The notes under the pieces: generated by a model | Told to the model about the DNA's origin: nothing | Databases searched by the model: none | What the model saw: only the letters and a program-made list of their open reading frames with translations | Program-made: the position numbers and the translations under genes | NCBI RefSeq assembly: GCF_002277895.1 | Contig: NZ_CP022998.1 | Coordinates: forward strand, 3,877,501 to 3,941,500 | Source: Rhizobium sp. 11515TR | GTDB taxonomy: Bacteria > Pseudomonadota > Alphaproteobacteria > Rhizobiales > Rhizobiaceae | Direction: 5' to 3' | Length of the DNA stretch: 64,000 nt | In this document: positions 62,027 to 64,000 of the stretch, piece after piece | How the letters are laid out: the number at the start of each line of letters is the position of its first letter | How positions within the stretch are numbered: position 1 is the first letter of the stretch

Positions 62027-63184
62027 GTGCGTTTGTTGTTTCCTTTGCTCGTCGCAGCAGGCTGCGTCATGAGCGCCCCTGTCTTTGCCCTCGATGCCCC
62101 GGCCTCACCGCCGGCCGGCCAGCCGCTCAAAAACTTTGTCACCTCTGTCGAAAAGGATGGCTCGATCACCTTCCGCCTCTATGCGCCTTCGGCAAAGGCG
62201 GTTTCCGTCACCTTGGGATCGCGCGATCCCATCGCCATGCAACGCAGCGACGATGGCACATGGAGCGCGAAGACGGAGGTGCTGAAGCCGAATCTCTACG
62301 AATATTACTTCAACGTCGACGGCTTCCGCAGCATCGACACGGGCACCAATGCGCCGAAGCCGCAACGGCAGGTCAATACCAGCGTCATCCTGGTGCCCGG
62401 CAGCATTCTTGATATCCGCAATGTGCCGCATGGCGATCTGCGGCTGGTGACCCTGCATTCCAAGGCGCTCGATTCGGAACGGCAGATGTATGTCTACACG
62501 CCGCCCGGCTATACGGATTCCTCCAAGCCGCTGCCGGTGCTCTACCTCTATCACGGCTTCGGCGATACAGTGGGGTCCTGGGTCCTCCAGGGCCGCGCGC
62601 CGCAGATCCTCGACAATCTCCTTGCCGAAAAGAAGATCGAGCCGATGATCGTCGTCATTCCGGATACGGAAACCGATGTGCCGAATGCGATCGCCGAGAA
62701 TTTTCCGGCCGCCGATCGCCGCGCGAATTTCTATCCCGCGAACGCCGAGGCAGCCGATCGCGAACTGACCGAAGATCTCATCCCATACATGAAGAAGCAT
62801 TATCGGGTGCGAAACGAGACCGCTGGCCGCGCTGTGGCCGGGCTGTCGCAGGGAGGCTATCAGGCCCTCGTATCCGGTCTTTCACATCTGGATACCTTCG
62901 GCTGGGTCGCAACCTTCAGCGGCGTCAGCACGACGACGGTTCCCAACAAGACCGTCGATGCTGTGCTGAATGAGCCGGAGAAGATCAACAAGGCCTTGCA
63001 CAACTTCACGGTAACGGTCGGCAGCAAGGACCAGGTCGTCGGCAAGGACGTCGCTGGCTTGAAGGCGACGCTCGACGCCAAGAAGATCAAGCACGAATAC
63101 CATGAATACCCCGACCTTCAGCATGAGATGGATGTCTGGCGGCCATCGCTCGCGGCCTTCCTGGAAAAAGTCTTCAAGAAATAA
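62027..63184 (+). CDS. Exported esterase (alpha/beta hydrolase) with N-terminal E-set domain
   Basis: A 385-residue secreted esterase of the feruloyl/acetyl-xylan esterase type. A signal peptide (VRLLFPLLVAAGCVMSAPVFA) and an N-terminal E-set/CBM48-like domain (about 45-115, SITFRLYAPSAKAVSVTLG) precede the esterase domain. The nucleophile Ser is in VAGLSQGGYQAL (near 265), and the oxyanion region is LPVLYLYHGFGDTVGSW. His is near the end in LQHEMDVW. The start is GTG 62027 because GGAGGAGG lies directly upstream. The substrate is probably a plant cell wall ester, by family. Confidence 0.87.
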   Translation: MRLLFPLLVAAGCVMSAPVFALDAPASPPAGQPLKNFVTSVEKDGSITFRLYAPSAKAVSVTLGSRDPIAMQRSDDGTWSAKTEVLKPNLYEYYFNVDGFRSIDTGTNAPKPQRQVNTSVILVPGSILDIRNVPHGDLRLVTLHSKALDSERQMYVYTPPGYTDSSKPLPVLYLYHGFGDTVGSWVLQGRAPQILDNLLAEKKIEPMIVVIPDTETDVPNAIAENFPAADRRANFYPANAEAADRELTEDLIPYMKKHYRVRNETAGRAVAGLSQGGYQALVSGLSHLDTFGWVATFSGVSTTTVPNKTVDAVLNEPEKINKALHNFTVTVGSKDQVVGKDVAGLKATLDAKKIKHEYHEYPDLQHEMDVWRPSLAAFLEKVFKK

Positions 63185-63206
63185 ACGGCAGCGAGGGCGG
63201 CGGGAG

Positions 63207-64000
63207 CTATTCCGCCGCTTCCGCCTGCGCCCGCATGGCATCGTCCCGGCGCAGGATCATGCGATGGGCGGCCAGCACCGCCCCTCCCGTCACGAGCAGG
63301 CAGGCAAGCGCAATACCCCAGCTCGGCTCGGCAAAACCGAACAGCGTCAGGATCAGCGTCGAAAGCAGTGGTGCAGCATAGCTTGCCGCGCCGAGGATCT
63401 GGATATCGCCGTTTTTGACGCCATAATCCCAGGCATAGAAGGCGGCGCCGACCGGAAAAAGGCCAAGGCCGAGCACGGCGATCCATTGAGACACGCTCTC
63501 AGGCCAGATCGTCGCCTCCAGGCCAAGGTGGCAGAAAAGGGAGAGAATCGATGTCACAAGACAGAAGATAGTGACGACATCGGTGGAAACGGCCTCGAAG
63601 CGGCGCGTTATCAAGGAATAGCCGGACCAGGTGAAGGCACAGAGGAACGCCGCGCCATAGCCGACGGCATAGGCGCCTTCGAAATGAAAGCCGTTGCGGC
63701 CAACGATTAGAACCGTGCCCGCGAGCCCCATCAAGGCACCGAGAATATGATACCAGCGCAGCCGCTCACCTGGCAGCATTGCGGAGCCGACGACGATCAG
63801 CAATGGCCAGAGATAGGCGATCAGGCCCGCCTCCACCGCCGGCGCGTGACGCAATGCCGTGAAATAGAGAAAGTGGTAGCCGAACAAGCCGGCAATGCCT
63901 GTGATCCAGACCTTGACGGGCTGGCGCAGCAGTTGCAGCCGCTTTGGCCTCAGCAGAAGAACGATGATGCCGGGAATGCTACCGATGGCAAAGCAGATGG
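63207..64000 (-). CDS. EamA/DMT superfamily transporter, partial (runs off right edge)
   Basis: The gene continues past position 64000. The visible part (263 residues) includes at least seven hydrophobic helices, such as LIVVGSAMLPGERLRW, LGALMGLAGTVLIVG and YSLITRRFEAVSTDV, followed by GVKNGDIQILGAASYAAPLLSTLILTLFG. This is the ten-helix drug/metabolite exporter fold, most like YddG-type EamA transporters that export aromatic amino acids. The upstream codons to 64000 remain open in frame (for example QPVKVWITGIAGLFGYHF), so no start is called here. It is convergent with the esterase, 22 nt apart. Confidence 0.85.
   Translation of the reverse strand, partial: ICFAIGSIPGIIVLLLRPKRLQLLRQPVKVWITGIAGLFGYHFLYFTALRHAPAVEAGLIAYLWPLLIVVGSAMLPGERLRWYHILGALMGLAGTVLIVGRNGFHFEGAYAVGYGAAFLCAFTWSGYSLITRRFEAVSTDVVTIFCLVTSILSLFCHLGLEATIWPESVSQWIAVLGLGLFPVGAAFYAWDYGVKNGDIQILGAASYAAPLLSTLILTLFGFAEPSWGIALACLLVTGGAVLAAHRMILRRDDAMRAQAEAAE

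Overview
The window is ordinary chromosomal DNA of an alphaproteobacterium, most probably Rhizobium or a close Rhizobiaceae relative. The evidence is the gene content and order (clpB, a DUF4167 gene, prmC-prfA, ptsP, lysC; argH, an LptM-like lipoprotein, lysA, a TIGR02302 gene; cpdR, hpt, ftsEX, plsC), alphaproteobacterial families (DUF4167, DUF2125, DUF1178, CpdR, a HIG1-type twin-TM protein), high GC and typical rhizobial palindromic repeats. I saw no prophage, transposase, integrase, CRISPR array or recognisable defence island.

Layout. 1-10.6 kb, minus strand: protein quality control and translation termination (clpB, DUF4167, prmC-prfA), then nitrogen PTS enzyme I (ptsP), aspartate kinase (lysC) and a secreted protein of unknown role. 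10.9-11.6 kb: ubiG, whose N-terminus is split by one extra T in a T6 run. 11.7-14.6 kb, minus: a tightly packed run (ComF, glutaredoxin, nitrilase-family amidase, DUF1178, DUF3291). 14.8-20.3 kb: a methyltransferase, an orphan Flp pilin, a small membrane protein, then PPIase, argJ, GNAT and mutT on the minus strand. 20.5-28.6 kb: secA, a GST, a flippase plus CelD/BcsL-type acyltransferase pair, and an acyl-CoA synthetase. 28.8-33.3 kb: an accessory-looking stretch (aldo/keto reductase, methyltransferase, TetR, MFS transporter, tRNA-Leu). 33.5-39.9 kb: VTT membrane protein, DsbB, HNH nuclease, 3-methyladenine glycosylase, glutamyl-Q tRNA synthetase, YihY, SDR, HIG1 protein and cobalamin adenosyltransferase. 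40.1-42.8 kb: etfBA and 3-hydroxybutyryl-CoA dehydrogenase. 43.0-49.6 kb: TlpA, argH, LptM-like lipoprotein, lysA, TIGR02302. 49.7-55.6 kb: cupin, cpdR, hpt, a DUF next to ftsE-ftsX, YdcF, plsC. 55.7-64 kb: ChaC-like cyclotransferase, DUF2125, GNAT, tyrC-hisC, a methyltransferase, gloB, a cupin_5 gene, a secreted esterase and a DMT transporter running off the right edge.

Shared themes are amino-acid synthesis (lysC, lysA, argJ, argH, tyrC, hisC), envelope and division (ftsEX, plsC, dsbB, tlpA, flippase, secA with an exported PPIase), thiol and methylglyoxal handling (grx, GST, ChaC, gloB), and fatty or branched-chain acyl-CoA oxidation (acyl-CoA synthetase, etfBA, hbd).

The most notable non-coding content is two families of palindromic repeats: about 45-bp GCAATTCC...GGAATTGC elements, one in a composite form, and 140-190-bp inverted repeats ending in CTTCTCCCC...GGGGAGAAG. 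Others are a MerR/LiuR-like box before etfBA, a promoter/operator arrangement before tetR, and a terminator palindrome containing the stop codons of two convergent genes. I found no convincing wholly new multi-gene system. The best leads are the ubiG frameshift, the repeat families and a few conserved orphan proteins.
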